NCBI RefSeq assembly: GCF_000568405.1
Contig: NZ_ARZY01000018.1
Location: forward strand, 1-64,000
DNA from: Catenovulum agarivorans DS-2
GTDB lineage: Bacteria; Pseudomonadota; Gammaproteobacteria; Enterobacterales; Alteromonadaceae
DNA length: 64,000 bases
Direction: 5' to 3'
In this document: positions 1 through 8,073 of the stretch, one piece after another
How the letters are laid out: every line of letters begins with the position of its first letter
How positions within the stretch are numbered: the stretch's first letter is position 1
The notes under the pieces: generated by a model
Seen by the model: only the letters and a program-made list of their open reading frames with translations
The model's database searches: none
What the model was told of the DNA's origin: nothing
Position numbers and translations under genes: made by a program

Positions 1-24
1 TGAGAGTAGCACACTGCCAGGCTT
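1..24 (+). rRNA. rrf: 5S ribosomal RNA, 3' end only
   Basis: The first bases match the 3' end of the complete 5S gene that follows: the conserved GAGAGTAGCACA stretch and then a closing CTGCCAGG, which would pair with the 5' end of its own copy. The gene is cut by the window edge. It shows that this rRNA operon ends in two tandem 5S genes whose closing stems differ (GCCAGG here, TATCAGG in the next copy). Confidence 0.85.
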
Positions 25-66
25 ATAATTCATTAAACATAAGAAAAACTAGAAATTACCCAGTTT

Positions 67-183
67 TTCCTGATGACGATAGCATTGTGGCACCACCTGA
101 TCCATTTCGAACTCAGAAGTGAAACACAATAGCGGCGATGGTAGTGTGGGGTTTCCCATGTGAGAGTAGCACATTATCAGGTC
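67..183 (+). rRNA. rrf: 5S ribosomal RNA
   Basis: A complete 5S rRNA gene. The central blocks CGAACTCAGAAGTGAAAC and GATGGTAGTGTGGGG are almost identical to E. coli 5S. The 5' TTCCTGATG pairs with the 3' TATCAGG to close helix I, and the length of about 117 nt is normal. Ends are set by alignment to the known gene and may be off by one or two bases. It is the distal gene of the rRNA operon and is followed within ten bases by a terminator. Confidence 0.95.
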
Positions 184-192
184 CATATTAAT

Positions 193-218
193 AACCCAGC
201 CCATTGGCTGGGTTTTTC
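193..218 (+). terminator. Rho-independent terminator of the rRNA operon
   Basis: A 9-bp stem AACCCAGCC / GGCTGGGTT with a CATT loop is followed by a T-run. The right arm with its T-run is repeated directly (CATTGGCTGGGTTTTTT, 218-235), which looks like a small duplication of half the terminator. Confidence 0.9.
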
Positions 219-270
219 ATTGGCTGGGTTTTTTGTATATATAGCTGAAATTCCATTTGGAAGTGTATCG

Positions 271-332
271 ATGCACAACCGTGTTTCCCAAGATCCTATT
301 TGGTATGTCTACATGATACGAGCAGACGATAA
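271..332 (+). pseudogene. GIY-YIG endonuclease (YhbQ/UPF0213-like), 5' fragment
   Basis: ATG at 271 with GGAAG seven bases upstream opens a frame that encodes 20 residues ending in WYVYMIRADD, the first half of a GIY-YIG motif (YVY). The frame then runs into the prophage. Joining base 332 to base 34845 restores an intact 98-residue protein that continues NSLYTGVTTNVERRF, the second half of the motif. The prophage therefore sits exactly between the two halves of the catalytic signature, and the host gene must be inactive. The family is known as small, single-domain putative nucleases of poorly defined role. Confidence 0.9.
327..332. repeat. Target-site duplication, left copy
   Basis: CGATAA, identical to 34839-34844 at the other end of the prophage. 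One copy is part of the interrupted GIY-YIG gene (codons for Asp-Asn). With both prophage ends fixed at TGAT, the duplication is 6 bp rather than Mu's 5 bp. Confidence 0.88.
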
Positions 333-372
333 TGATCTAACTTAAGATAAATAACCAATAAATTTGCGAAAA
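333..372 (+). other. attL: Left prophage end with transposase binding sites
   Basis: The terminus begins TGAT. AGATAA lies at offset 13-18 (345-350) and CGAAAA at offset 35-40 (367-372), a 22-bp spacing. The right end read inward shows CGAAAA at 13 and CGATAA at 35. In Mu the right end also has CGAAAA at offset 13, so these are read as the core of MuA-type binding sites. Further CG-rich, A-run motifs continue to about 415, with no gene there. Confidence 0.75.
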
Positions 373-449
373 ATTGCGGGAATATGTGAAATTAAGTGGG
401 ATTGCGTGTGACATAATATAATTAAAAAATAAAATACGTAACCATTGAA

Positions 450-476
450 GGGCTGGCTAATTACCAGCCCTTTTTT
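450..476 (+). terminator. Terminator at the left prophage edge
   Basis: A 7-bp stem GGGCTGG / CCAGCCC with a 7-base loop is followed by TTTTTT on the plus strand. The loop contains the stop codon of the last early gene, which reads leftwards. The T-run favours stopping transcription that enters from the upstream rRNA operon; leftward early transcription may also end here but has a poorer T-run. Confidence 0.75.
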
Positions 477-939
477 GATTTTTGAGCTTGTTGAAGTGTT
501 CTTGTTGTTGAGCTGCTAATTCAGCAGCAGTGTATTGGCGAGTAGTGGCTTGAATAGAGCCGACAGTTGATTGCGTTACACTGTGATAGTCATTTTTTCG
601 AGTCTCTATCACGCTTTTTAAATAAGCGTGGTCTTTTAATGGTTTTGCACTTCCTTCGACGCGTTTAGCTCGTATTTGCTGTACCGTGGCGTCACACGAT
701 TCTGATAAGAGTTTGCGGTGTGGGTGCATCATTAATACCTCTTGTAAAAGCTTTAATGCTCTAGCGTTGTTTAAATCGCTTTTAGCTGGTTTAAATAACG
801 AGAGATAGGACAGCAATGAGGGAGCTGCCCAACCTTCAAGCTTTGCCACTTCAATTAATAGATCTCGTCCCGCCTGGTCTTCAACTAGTGACAGCAAATC
901 AATGTGGGTGTGGCATACAGGGCAACGAGCAAGTTTCAT
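457..939 (-). CDS. Phage early protein of unknown function, zinc-binding N-terminus
   Basis: 160 residues. The N-terminus has CPVCH at residues 6-10, half of a zinc-ribbon or a similar metal site; no clear second pair follows, so metal binding is uncertain. The rest is helical and ends in a Gln/Ala-rich and basic tail. It is the last gene of the leftward early operon, overlaps mor by four bases (ATGA arrangement) and ends only about 125 bp from the prophage terminus. Proteins in this position in Mu-like prophages of marine bacteria are annotated as hypothetical. I do not recognise a function. Confidence 0.7.
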   Translation of the reverse strand: MKLARCPVCHTHIDLLSLVEDQAGRDLLIEVAKLEGWAAPSLLSYLSLFKPAKSDLNNARALKLLQEVLMMHPHRKLLSESCDATVQQIRAKRVEGSAKPLKDHAYLKSVIETRKNDYHSVTQSTVGSIQATTRQYTAAELAAQQQEHFNKLKNQKRAGN

Positions 940-1310
940 GCGTCCCCCTGATAGAACATATCAGCTTGTGGCAAGTCGTTATGCTCGCGTTTATGCTGCA
1001 AAATTTGTTTATAAATGCGGTAAATATGTTGGATAGAATAACCGTATTTTTTAGCCAGCTCTGCTTGGTTGTTGCCAGTAAACTCTTCAAAAATTTTCAT
1101 TTGTTGCAGCACAGCGTCCAAGTTTTTGCCTTTTGGGATATATAACACCAAACCACCATGCTGTTTACGCACATAATCAACCGCATCCCACGCACATTTA
1201 TTGGCCGTTTCTTCACTGACGCCAGCCTTTATTAAAGACTCAGCCAGCTGAGCAGACATACACATTAAAAACTCAGAACCTTGTTTTTCTTTTACGACAG
1301 AATCAGCCAT
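936..1310 (-). CDS. mor: Mor/C-family middle/late transcription activator
   Basis: 124 residues starting at the ATG at 1310, chosen because it is preceded by GAGG on the coding strand and gives a family-length protein; the frame is open further upstream inside gemA. The C-terminal half shows the Mor signature: a beta-strand segment (GGLVLYIPKG), then a helix-turn-helix with AELAKKYGYSIQHIYRIYKQ. Mor proteins bind as dimers to an inverted repeat upstream of the middle/late promoter and recruit RNA polymerase. Only one Mor/C-type gene is seen in this prophage, whereas Mu has two. Two near-identical sites at 11956 and 19806 are its likely targets. It overlaps gemA by eight bases. Confidence 0.9.
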   Translation of the reverse strand: MADSVVKEKQGSEFLMCMSAQLAESLIKAGVSEETANKCAWDAVDYVRKQHGGLVLYIPKGKNLDAVLQQMKIFEEFTGNNQAELAKKYGYSIQHIYRIYKQILQHKREHNDLPQADMFYQGDA

Positions 1311-1797
1311 TTGCAACCTCTTGCATGCGTCTTTTTTGCCATTTTTTAAGGCGGTTAACGATAGGATGAATGCATTTAGTTGGTATGTTGTTGAGTGTGC
1401 GTGGTTTAGCAACTTTCTCTGGCCAGTTGTCTTTTAATTGATTCCAAGTGTAATTAAAAATTGCTTCCTCAGAGCGAGACTCTATAAAACCAGCATCGCA
1501 CATTTCAAACCAAACAGAACGTAGCTTGTCATGAACAGTTCCGCGACCTTTAGGGCTGAAATAGCCAGCAGGCTTTTTGCTAGTACGTTTTTTAGAGGTT
1601 GCTTTAAACCCAAGGTTTTTCAAATGTTCTAAGTAATTAGCCAATTCAAGCCGAGTCATTTTGGTTGTAGAATTGGTTCGGTTGCTGGAAAAATGCAAAC
1701 AGTTCACGCGATGAACATCATCGTCAATTTTAAGCTGCGACTTGGCAATATGAATTAATTGTATATACTGGCTTTGTTGCTTCAAAAATGTCTTCAT
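1303..1797 (-). CDS. gemA: GemA-like regulatory protein (gp16 family, DUF1018)
   Basis: 164 residues. The N-terminal IQLIHIAKSQLKIDDDVHR motif and the MTRLELANYLEHLKNLGF segment match the DUF1018/GemA family, which in Mu affects host gene expression and DNA topology. The central part is rich in Lys/Arg (TSKKRTSKKPAG). It lies in the early operon between the PapB-like regulator and mor, the same place as in Mu (gemA-mor). Confidence 0.88.
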   Translation of the reverse strand: MKTFLKQQSQYIQLIHIAKSQLKIDDDVHRVNCLHFSSNRTNSTTKMTRLELANYLEHLKNLGFKATSKKRTSKKPAGYFSPKGRGTVHDKLRSVWFEMCDAGFIESRSEEAIFNYTWNQLKDNWPEKVAKPRTLNNIPTKCIHPIVNRLKKWQKRRMQEVANG

Positions 1798-1831
1798 AAA
1801 ATCCTGCCCTCAATCAGTTAACCGATGTAAA

Positions 1832-2089
1832 TTAAATTTGTTTTTTGAAATGTGCCCAGTCTAGTTCTTTGATTTGCTCAACTATTTGGGCTATTGAATT
1901 AAGTTTTTTGTACGCACGAACAAAGTTTTGCTGCTGTACGTTATTGATATGAGCTGCATGGCTGGCCTTAAACCCTCTAACCAAGTGGTCATGCAAAGCT
2001 GCTTTTATATCCTCACTCTCAATTTTAGTGAGCTTTAAAAGCAACTCTAAACGTGCTGCAGATTCATTGCCTTGTACTAAATAGTTCAT
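1832..2089 (-). CDS. PapB/FocB-like DNA-binding regulator
   Basis: 85 residues. The pattern LELLLKLTKIES, then ALHDHLVRGF, then a helix ending in IAQIVEQI resembles the PapB/FocB adhesin-regulator family, small helical DNA-binding proteins that act as oligomers on fimbrial promoters. The match is from reading, not a search. Its place between HU and gemA suggests a role in phage or host gene control. The four-residue spacing and helix breaks (KASHAAHINN) fit the usual helix-turn-helix of the family. Confidence 0.6.
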   Translation of the reverse strand: MNYLVQGNESAARLELLLKLTKIESEDIKAALHDHLVRGFKASHAAHINNVQQQNFVRAYKKLNSIAQIVEQIKELDWAHFKKQI

Positions 2090-2125
2090 TGAAGTTCCAA
2101 TGCCCCCGAAGGGGCAAAATTAAGA

Positions 2126-2401
2126 TTAAGAATTCACCGCGTCTTTTAAGTTTTTGCCAGGCTTAAACTTGGGCAATCTAGCCGCTGGAATAGTGATGGC
2201 TGCACCTGTTGAAGGGTTGCGGCCTTGGCGTTCTGCACGTTCTGACACACTAAAGGTACCAAAGCCAATCAGTTCGACTTTGCCGCCGCTGGCCAATTCA
2301 GTTTGAACCGTTTCAATAATTGAGTTTAAAGCACGTGTTGCACTGGCTTTAGAAATATCAGCACCTTCAGCGATAGCAGTGATTAATTGAGATTTATTCA
2401 T
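2126..2401 (-). CDS. HU-family DNA-binding protein
   Basis: 91 residues, the usual HU length. It has the N-terminal [12 protein letters not shown], the [11 protein letters not shown] core and the [15 protein letters not shown] arm that enters the minor groove. HU proteins bend DNA; Mu transposition needs host HU and IHF to assemble the transpososome, so a phage-borne copy may supply this function. Ordinary HU genes sit elsewhere in gammaproteobacteria, and this one lies inside the early operon downstream of the transposition genes. Confidence 0.95.
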   Translation of the reverse strand: MNKSQLITAIAEGADISKASATRALNSIIETVQTELASGGKVELIGFGTFSVSERAERQGRNPSTGAAITIPAARLPKFKPGKNLKDAVNS

Positions 2402-2454
2402 AATAGATTTCCTATTTTTGGTTTATGTAAAAGATTTAAAATTTAAGCTGGCAC

Positions 2455-3075
2455 TTACGCGCCAGCCAGGTCTAACGAAATTGGTACATACTGCTGGCTG
2501 TCGCCAACACGTTTGTACAAACGTATGTAACTTTTGCTGCCAACAACTTGCAAAGCTTCAGACACAGCGGTCATTGCAGTTAACCAGCGTTTGTCTTTAA
2601 TATCTAAACGACGTAACCCCAAAACACGAGCCGTATTAATTTTGCCTTCTTTGTCTACATCAAAGGCGCGATCAATAATGGCTTTAAGCTCTGGCACACT
2701 GTCTTTTGTCCATTCTTTAAGGCACTCGTCAATCAATTCGCGAGCTGCTTGTAAGCGTTCATCAAAGGCGATGTGTTCTTGTATTGCGCGAACAATTTTG
2801 AATTGACCATCAAAGCTGTGCAAAGTCACGTTGCCTTTTTTACCACCCAACTTAACGTCATATTGTTCAGCAGATAGCTCAACAAAAGCGTCAATATCCG
2901 CAAACGTTGAGGCTCTAAATTTAATTAGAGCCTCTTGCAACTCTAAAGCTTTGCTAACAACTTCTAAAACTAAATCATTGCGTGCTTTATCTATGGGTTT
3001 AACCATGTTTTCGGGTACAAGCGAACCCTTAGCGTCTTGCCAGTAACCGTCAGGTATTTCTTTTTTATCTAACAT
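2455..3075 (-). CDS. DUF3164 phage protein
   Basis: 206 residues from the ATG at 3075, which has GAGG eight bases upstream; the frame is open to 3114 but that region overlaps the preceding gene. The sequence IPDGYWQDAKGSLVPENMVKP at the start and the repeated helical middle match DUF3164, a family found just downstream of A and B in many Mu-like phages. Its role is not known. The start overlaps the end of the small zinc-ribbon gene. Confidence 0.85.
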   Translation of the reverse strand: MLDKKEIPDGYWQDAKGSLVPENMVKPIDKARNDLVLEVVSKALELQEALIKFRASTFADIDAFVELSAEQYDVKLGGKKGNVTLHSFDGQFKIVRAIQEHIAFDERLQAARELIDECLKEWTKDSVPELKAIIDRAFDVDKEGKINTARVLGLRRLDIKDKRWLTAMTAVSEALQVVGSKSYIRLYKRVGDSQQYVPISLDLAGA

Positions 3076-3220
3076 CTGAGTCCTCACGCTTTTTATTTTG
3101 ATCTTCACCGTCACCGCAGCAGCTCGGGCAAGTTAACTCATTATCAACAATAACCAACTCGCCTGTAACACCGTGCCAGCCGCACAAATCACATTGCAGT
3201 TTCTCTTGAATAACACTCAT
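3065..3220 (-). CDS. Small zinc-ribbon protein
   Basis: 51 residues, ATG at 3220 with a strong GGAGG six bases upstream. Two pairs of cysteines (CDLC at residues 10-13 and CPSCC at 31-35) form a typical zinc ribbon, followed by an acidic then basic tail. It fills the gap between B and DUF3164 and its stop overlaps the DUF3164 start, as expected for translational coupling. No function is known; short zinc-ribbon genes are common in early regions of transposable phages. Confidence 0.75.
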   Translation of the reverse strand: MSVIQEKLQCDLCGWHGVTGELVIVDNELTCPSCCGDGEDQNKKREDSDVR

Positions 3221-3239
3221 GTTTGCCTCCCAAAGCGGC

Positions 3240-4478
3240 CTAAGCCGCGCCTCTACATTTACGAATAATTGCAGCCGACACCAAAGGTTCAGACACTCTA
3301 GCGGCTATATTCATAGCTTCATTACATAAATTGTTAACGTGCAGCTGATAAGTCATATCAACAATTGAATTGCTACGGTTAATGCCGTTGCTGCGTGAGC
3401 CACACAAACGCTGTTTTATTGCGGCAATAGCATCATCTGAAAACACATCACCAAACGACTTACGAGCGCGGCTTAATTTAAACTCAATATAAGCTTGGGT
3501 TTCGTCACCCAGGGCGCGGGTTTCCATACGCTTACAGCGCCAGCTGAATTCGCGAGTGTTACTGCCGCTCAAAGTTTCGTGTAGCTCAGGTTGGCCCAGC
3601 AAAATAACCCCAATCACCTTAGTTAAATTACCCGCGGCCTCGCGCAAACATTTAAGCTGTTTGATCACTGAATAATGCAGGGCATGCGCTTCATCCACTA
3701 AAAACACAAAGCGCTTACCTTCTTTGGCTAGCTTCTTAACTTCACGGCGAATTAACCGATCGCGTTGTTCAATAGACTGAGGCACCGAATCAATATGCAA
3801 AGCTTCAAAAACCGCAGCAGTTACCGAGCTAGTGGTAATGCGGTGTCTGTCTAAAGTAGCAGGCTCAATAATGTCACAATACGGATGCTCAATTTCCAAC
3901 TCCTCAACAAACAACTCCTTTAAAATCGACTTACCGCTGCCGCACTCACCAATAATGCTGATCATGCCACCCGTTGTTGCAGCGCTTAGCATGGCTTCTT
4001 TATTCATTAATAAGCTTTGGTTTAAGTAAATGTCCTCTAAACAATTGATCTCGTTATCAAACGGCTGACCAGCTAAACCAAAATGTTTAAGTGTGTTTTG
4101 CTCCAGCATTTCATTCTCCGGTGCTATAAATTCAGTGGAAGGTGCCTCGGCTTGAGCCTTGGTTCGTTTCATATGCATGGCTTCGTGTACTTCAGTTACG
4201 GTTACGCCGCCTTTGGTATCTTCAGCCCAAATATCGCTAATGTTTTCAGCGGAGCACTCAAGCTTTTCAATAGCAAAAAGCTCACATGCATTTTTAATTT
4301 GAGCGCAAAAATTCTCACGTTTTGGCCATTCGTTGTTCTTAATAATGCGGTTAATAACCGCAGGGCTAACTTGAACCCCTATAGTTTTGGCAAACGAGCA
4401 AATATCTTTTTGATTAATGCCTCGTGCAGCCAATAGTCGCCCAAGCTTTAAATGCCAGGTCTTAGGTATTGCGGACAT
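3240..4478 (-). CDS. B: MuB-like transposition ATPase
   Basis: 412 residues. An N-terminal helix-turn-helix (about residues 10-60) precedes an AAA+ ATPase core: Walker A GECGSGKS at 177-184 and Walker B FVFLVDEAH at 257-265, with a sensor segment ILLGQPEL. MuB-type ATPases select target DNA, activate the transposase and give target immunity. The protein is about 100 residues longer than Mu B, mostly at the N-terminus, as in other phages with TniB/ExeA-like B proteins. Its start directly abuts the A stop codon. Confidence 0.92.
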   Translation of the reverse strand: MSAIPKTWHLKLGRLLAARGINQKDICSFAKTIGVQVSPAVINRIIKNNEWPKRENFCAQIKNACELFAIEKLECSAENISDIWAEDTKGGVTVTEVHEAMHMKRTKAQAEAPSTEFIAPENEMLEQNTLKHFGLAGQPFDNEINCLEDIYLNQSLLMNKEAMLSAATTGGMISIIGECGSGKSILKELFVEELEIEHPYCDIIEPATLDRHRITTSSVTAAVFEALHIDSVPQSIEQRDRLIRREVKKLAKEGKRFVFLVDEAHALHYSVIKQLKCLREAAGNLTKVIGVILLGQPELHETLSGSNTREFSWRCKRMETRALGDETQAYIEFKLSRARKSFGDVFSDDAIAAIKQRLCGSRSNGINRSNSIVDMTYQLHVNNLCNEAMNIAARVSEPLVSAAIIRKCRGAA

Positions 4479-6293
4479 CTAGTGGTCTCCAACTACTTTT
4501 AGTTGAGGTCGCGATAACGCGCCCGATTTAACATACTGTGCAATTTCGTTTAATTTCGATGGGTAAACCTCCTGGTCGTTAATCCACTCTGCCTCGGCAA
4601 CACTGAGTGGTCGGTCGATAATTTCGCTAATTTGCATACGAGCATCTAAAGCATCTAAGCGTTTTTCACCTTTTTCAGGTATAAACATTTCAGGTACATC
4701 AATTTCATGCCCCTTAGTTGCAAAAGCGGCTGTGTGCTGAATATCTTTTAAATGACTATGCGCATTTATCTCGCCGTTAAATGGTGTGTCATGTTTTTTG
4801 CGGGCTTTCTCTGCATCTTCTTGGCTCAAGCCAGCGTAAGCCAACGCATTGGCGGCTTTCTTATTGCCGTCAATTTGGTCATCTGCTAAAGCCGCGTAAC
4901 CCTCACCAATCACACTGCCAGCTAAACTAAAGCCAAACTCGTCTCGTTCGTCTACTTGCACCTGGTGCACAATCTCTTTGCCAGACAAAGGATCTTTAGT
5001 GAAAACTAAAATGTCGGTAGAGCCGTCCAAAATAATCGGCGCAACTCTGACCTTTTCACCAATTAACACCCCGAGCAAACCCTCCAACAAATAAGGTACG
5101 CTTGTGCCAATAGCCGGGTGAACAAAGGTGATCACATAATTGTTTTTAACCTTTCGCTCAACTGGTTCGTAGCTCAACATATAGCGGCAAATTTGCTCAG
5201 GTGGGCAAATACGCAAATGCTTGCTGTAAGCTGCAGTATGAATTGTGCGCCATACATCTAGGCGGCTTTTATTGGTTCTACTTAGTTTGGCGTCGTAGTT
5301 AGGAATAAGGTCTGCGTTGTAAGCGTTTTGCCAAGCAAATACAGCATCGTTCATTTCATCTACCGATTTAACTGGCTCTAGCAGCAAACGGCTCTCGAAG
5401 AGTTTTTCAACAATATTGTTGGCATTTTCAACCTGACCTTTTGCGCGTGAGTTACCAGTGTCATGCGTTCGCAGGTCAACATTCAGCGAATCACACAAAC
5501 GCTTAACTGGTTTAGCAATATTGGCCGTGCCTCGGTCTACATATAAAATGTACGGCAAACCATGTGCTTCACGTTCTTGCTGTTTAATCCAACACCATAG
5601 GATAAAGTCAGCAACAAGCTGCATACTTTCGCCCGCCGCGCTGTAATACTTAACCCATATATGCCCGCTGGTGTGGTCAGTACACACATAACGCCATACA
5701 CGTAATTTGGCTGTTTTACTAAATGAATCAGGCTTATTCTTATAAAAAGCAGATTCATCCGCCAAGTTTTGAAATACGTTTGAACCTTTCACCTTTTTGC
5801 TTTCAGGATCGTAGTAAATCACACAGAGCGAAGGGTCAATTTGATGCACATGATTTGGATGCAAACTGCGCAACTGGGTAGCAGCTGAATCGCGCTGCAT
5901 TGCCTTAGCATTCATATTACGTTCACGCAGCAGCCTATTCACAGTGCTTTTACTCATAAAGTTGTAACCGTTTTGGCTAAGAATAGAAATAGCATTAGGT
6001 ACTTCCATCATCTGTTTACCGTTGCTTCTACTGCCTGTATGCAAAGTCGCGGCAACCATTTCCAGTGCGGTTTCGTCTTGAGCCGTTTTGCCCTTGTCGC
6101 TTCTGGTTTTACGCTTGCTGTATTTCAGCCCATGTTTATCCATTTCTCGGTACAGCTTGTGGTGATTCGACCAGCCAAAATAAGCAAGCGCATCACTAAT
6201 GATGCTTTGTTTTGTGCCGTGGGCAGCTTTTTCTAACTTCAAAGCAAAGTTGCGTAAGGCATCAAAATATTCATGGTTTAAAGTGGCTGACAT
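4479..6293 (-). CDS. A: Mu-type DDE transposase
   Basis: 604 residues. Proposed catalytic triad: D153 (HVHQIDPS), D253 (YILYVDRGTA) and E289 (GQVENANN), with the usual Mu/retroviral-integrase spacing and the C-terminal beta-barrel Mu-C domain at about 385-450. The acidic C-terminal part would contact B. It cuts the phage ends and joins them to target DNA. The N-terminal helix-turn-helix is present but Mu's enhancer-binding domain is not obvious. It lies ten bases downstream of the coiled-coil protein gene. Confidence 0.95.
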   Translation of the reverse strand: MSATLNHEYFDALRNFALKLEKAAHGTKQSIISDALAYFGWSNHHKLYREMDKHGLKYSKRKTRSDKGKTAQDETALEMVAATLHTGSRSNGKQMMEVPNAISILSQNGYNFMSKSTVNRLLRERNMNAKAMQRDSAATQLRSLHPNHVHQIDPSLCVIYYDPESKKVKGSNVFQNLADESAFYKNKPDSFSKTAKLRVWRYVCTDHTSGHIWVKYYSAAGESMQLVADFILWCWIKQQEREAHGLPYILYVDRGTANIAKPVKRLCDSLNVDLRTHDTGNSRAKGQVENANNIVEKLFESRLLLEPVKSVDEMNDAVFAWQNAYNADLIPNYDAKLSRTNKSRLDVWRTIHTAAYSKHLRICPPEQICRYMLSYEPVERKVKNNYVITFVHPAIGTSVPYLLEGLLGVLIGEKVRVAPIILDGSTDILVFTKDPLSGKEIVHQVQVDERDEFGFSLAGSVIGEGYAALADDQIDGNKKAANALAYAGLSQEDAEKARKKHDTPFNGEINAHSHLKDIQHTAAFATKGHEIDVPEMFIPEKGEKRLDALDARMQISEIIDRPLSVAEAEWINDQEVYPSKLNEIAQYVKSGALSRPQLKVVGDH

Positions 6294-6302
6294 GGTGGCT
6301 CC

Positions 6303-7298
6303 TTACTCAGCATTTACAGGCGTAGCTAACTGTTTAATTAATTCCCAGTTTGCTTTCGGTTGGTTGGCAAAGTTACCCATGCTGTGATCAAACTCGTCAA
6401 ACAAGGCAGCAGCTCGTTGCAGAGCTTCAAAAAAAGCAGTGTGCGCTTGTGGTATGGCAATCTCTAACGCTCGTTCAAAAGCGGCCTCTTGTACTGGGTT
6501 ATTGCATTCCATCAGCTTGGTGTTTAGCTGTAGCGCTAAATCCGACATTTGCATACCAGCCTCAACCACTCTTAACGCAGCTTTTTTGGCTATTTCTTCA
6601 ATGTCTTTGGTCAACTGCGAATAGTCGTTAGGCTTGAGGCGCTTTTCTTCTAACTTAATTCTTAGTGCTTCAGATTCTTGCTGGGCCTTACTATACAAAT
6701 CGCGGTTGGCATTAAGGTTGGCTTTTAAACTGTCTATTTCTTTAGATTTATTCGCCAGTTCAGACTCTTTATCGTCTAACACCTTTTGGTGTTTTTCGTC
6801 CAAATCATTTATAAGCTGTTGGACGTCTTCTTTAGTCACTTCTGGTTTAGACGTATATTCAGCCACAATCGCTTGTTCGTCTTCTGGCAGTTTGCGAGCT
6901 AGGCGCAGAGTTTTGGTAGAAACTCCTATACGTTCGAACGTTTCCGCAGCTTCAATGCCAAACTGATTGGCGTTTTGTAGACGTTCATTTACTGTATTTT
7001 TGTGTGTGCCAATGAGTAAACAAAATTCATCAAAAGAACCGACCATCGGCCGTTTCTCGCCGTCAATGTCAACAATTCTTCCCTTTAAAGCCTTGTAAAG
7101 CTTATGTTCTTTGATGTATTGCAATTTTTGCAAAGAGACGACGTCGGTCATTTTTGAAAACGCCTCGGCCATTTGAATCTGGCCGATAAGCTGGTTTATT
7201 TCATCTCGGCCTTCACCATAACCATCGTTTAATTTTTGGTACAAAGCCGCTTCTTCGGCCGTGGTCATTTCCATTACATCTTTGTTATCTGTAGTCAT
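6303..7298 (-). CDS. Coiled-coil DNA-binding early protein
   Basis: 331 residues. Residues 1-160 are helical with a possible helix-turn-helix (FCLLIGTHKNTVNERLQNA), followed by a long coiled coil at about 165-225 (NDLDEKHQKVLDDKESEL and similar heptads) and a helical C-terminal domain. Similar proteins lie immediately upstream of the transposase in several Mu-like prophages; no function is established. The fold suggests a ParB-like or nucleoid-like DNA binder, which is an inference from composition only. Confidence 0.75.
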   Translation of the reverse strand: MTTDNKDVMEMTTAEEAALYQKLNDGYGEGRDEINQLIGQIQMAEAFSKMTDVVSLQKLQYIKEHKLYKALKGRIVDIDGEKRPMVGSFDEFCLLIGTHKNTVNERLQNANQFGIEAAETFERIGVSTKTLRLARKLPEDEQAIVAEYTSKPEVTKEDVQQLINDLDEKHQKVLDDKESELANKSKEIDSLKANLNANRDLYSKAQQESEALRIKLEEKRLKPNDYSQLTKDIEEIAKKAALRVVEAGMQMSDLALQLNTKLMECNNPVQEAAFERALEIAIPQAHTAFFEALQRAAALFDEFDHSMGNFANQPKANWELIKQLATPVNAE

Positions 7299-7307
7299 TA
7301 TTACCCC

Positions 7308-7601
7308 CTAAAAGCCAGCGTATGTAGACGCATCCTGGCGCAATTGCTCACGTGCAACACGCAGCGAATGTTCAACTTTATGTGAAAGACCACCCACTCT
7401 AGGGGTTAAACGATATAAACGATTATTGTGAGGGGTTTTCTCTGCCCACTCGGCTTGCATAAGGTTGGCAAGAATGCGGCCAGCCTCGGTGCTTTGTACG
7501 CCTAAAGCTCTGGCCAATTCAGCTTGGCTAATGCCGTGGCAAATATGCTCAGCTAAAAGTTCGATAGCAGATAAGGTTCTAATTATTTGATTGCTAGCCA
7601 T
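7308..7601 (-). CDS. IclR-type winged-helix regulator
   Basis: 97 residues. IRTLSAIELLAEH followed by ISQAELARALGVQSTEAGRI is the N-terminal winged helix of IclR-like regulators, without the ligand-binding domain of that family. It overlaps the upstream gene by eight bases. A small early DNA-binding protein; target unknown. Confidence 0.75.
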   Translation of the reverse strand: MASNQIIRTLSAIELLAEHICHGISQAELARALGVQSTEAGRILANLMQAEWAEKTPHNNRLYRLTPRVGGLSHKVEHSLRVAREQLRQDASTYAGF

Positions 7602-8073
7602 TGTGATCTCCTAACAAGCTAGGTTGCTTAAAATGTTCTAGTTCAGACTTGTGGTAAGCTAAATCTTGCAGCGCAGCCATAATCATGTTGGTTGTTTCGT
7701 CAACGCTGCATTCACCGTTGTAAAAGTTAATAATTTGGCTGCCTACTTGAGCCAGTGCGACTTGTAGCTCAGCCAGCTCTTTGGCTTCGGCTTTACGCCC
7801 TGTAGGGATTTTTACCAACATAAACCCCTGCGAAGCAGCGCTATACTTAGTAAACAAAGGAATGCCACAAGTTTGCTCAAACGCTATCAAACGGTTTACC
7901 GGTAATTTTGCATCCGCTAGGTAGCCATACATCTGCGACTTACTAGCCATTCCGAGCCTGTCCATAATGCGTTCTACGCTTAAATTGTGTTTCTCTTTGG
8001 CGTGCTGTAGGCATTTGTCTAATGCATCTACCGGGTCGTGGCCTGATACATACTTCCAATTGCGTCTAGGCAT
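7594..8073 (-). CDS. Phage early protein with helix-turn-helix
   Basis: 159 residues from the ATG at 8073, chosen because GGAGG lies six bases upstream and the longer frame overlaps the previous gene deeply. The segment LSVERIMDRLGMASKSQMYGYL looks like a helix-turn-helix that would recognise DNA; the remainder is helical with many Ala/Leu. Similar Mu-prophage proteins are annotated only as hypothetical or transcriptional regulator. Confidence 0.7.
   Translation of the reverse strand: MPRRNWKYVSGHDPVDALDKCLQHAKEKHNLSVERIMDRLGMASKSQMYGYLADAKLPVNRLIAFEQTCGIPLFTKYSAASQGFMLVKIPTGRKAEAKELAELQVALAQVGSQIINFYNGECSVDETTNMIMAALQDLAYHKSELEHFKQPSLLGDHNG

Noticed and set aside
1-240. Origin, CRISPR or integrase-type attachment site next to the rRNA genes
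   Set aside because: No repeats, integrase or tRNA target; insertion is transposase-type within a protein gene.
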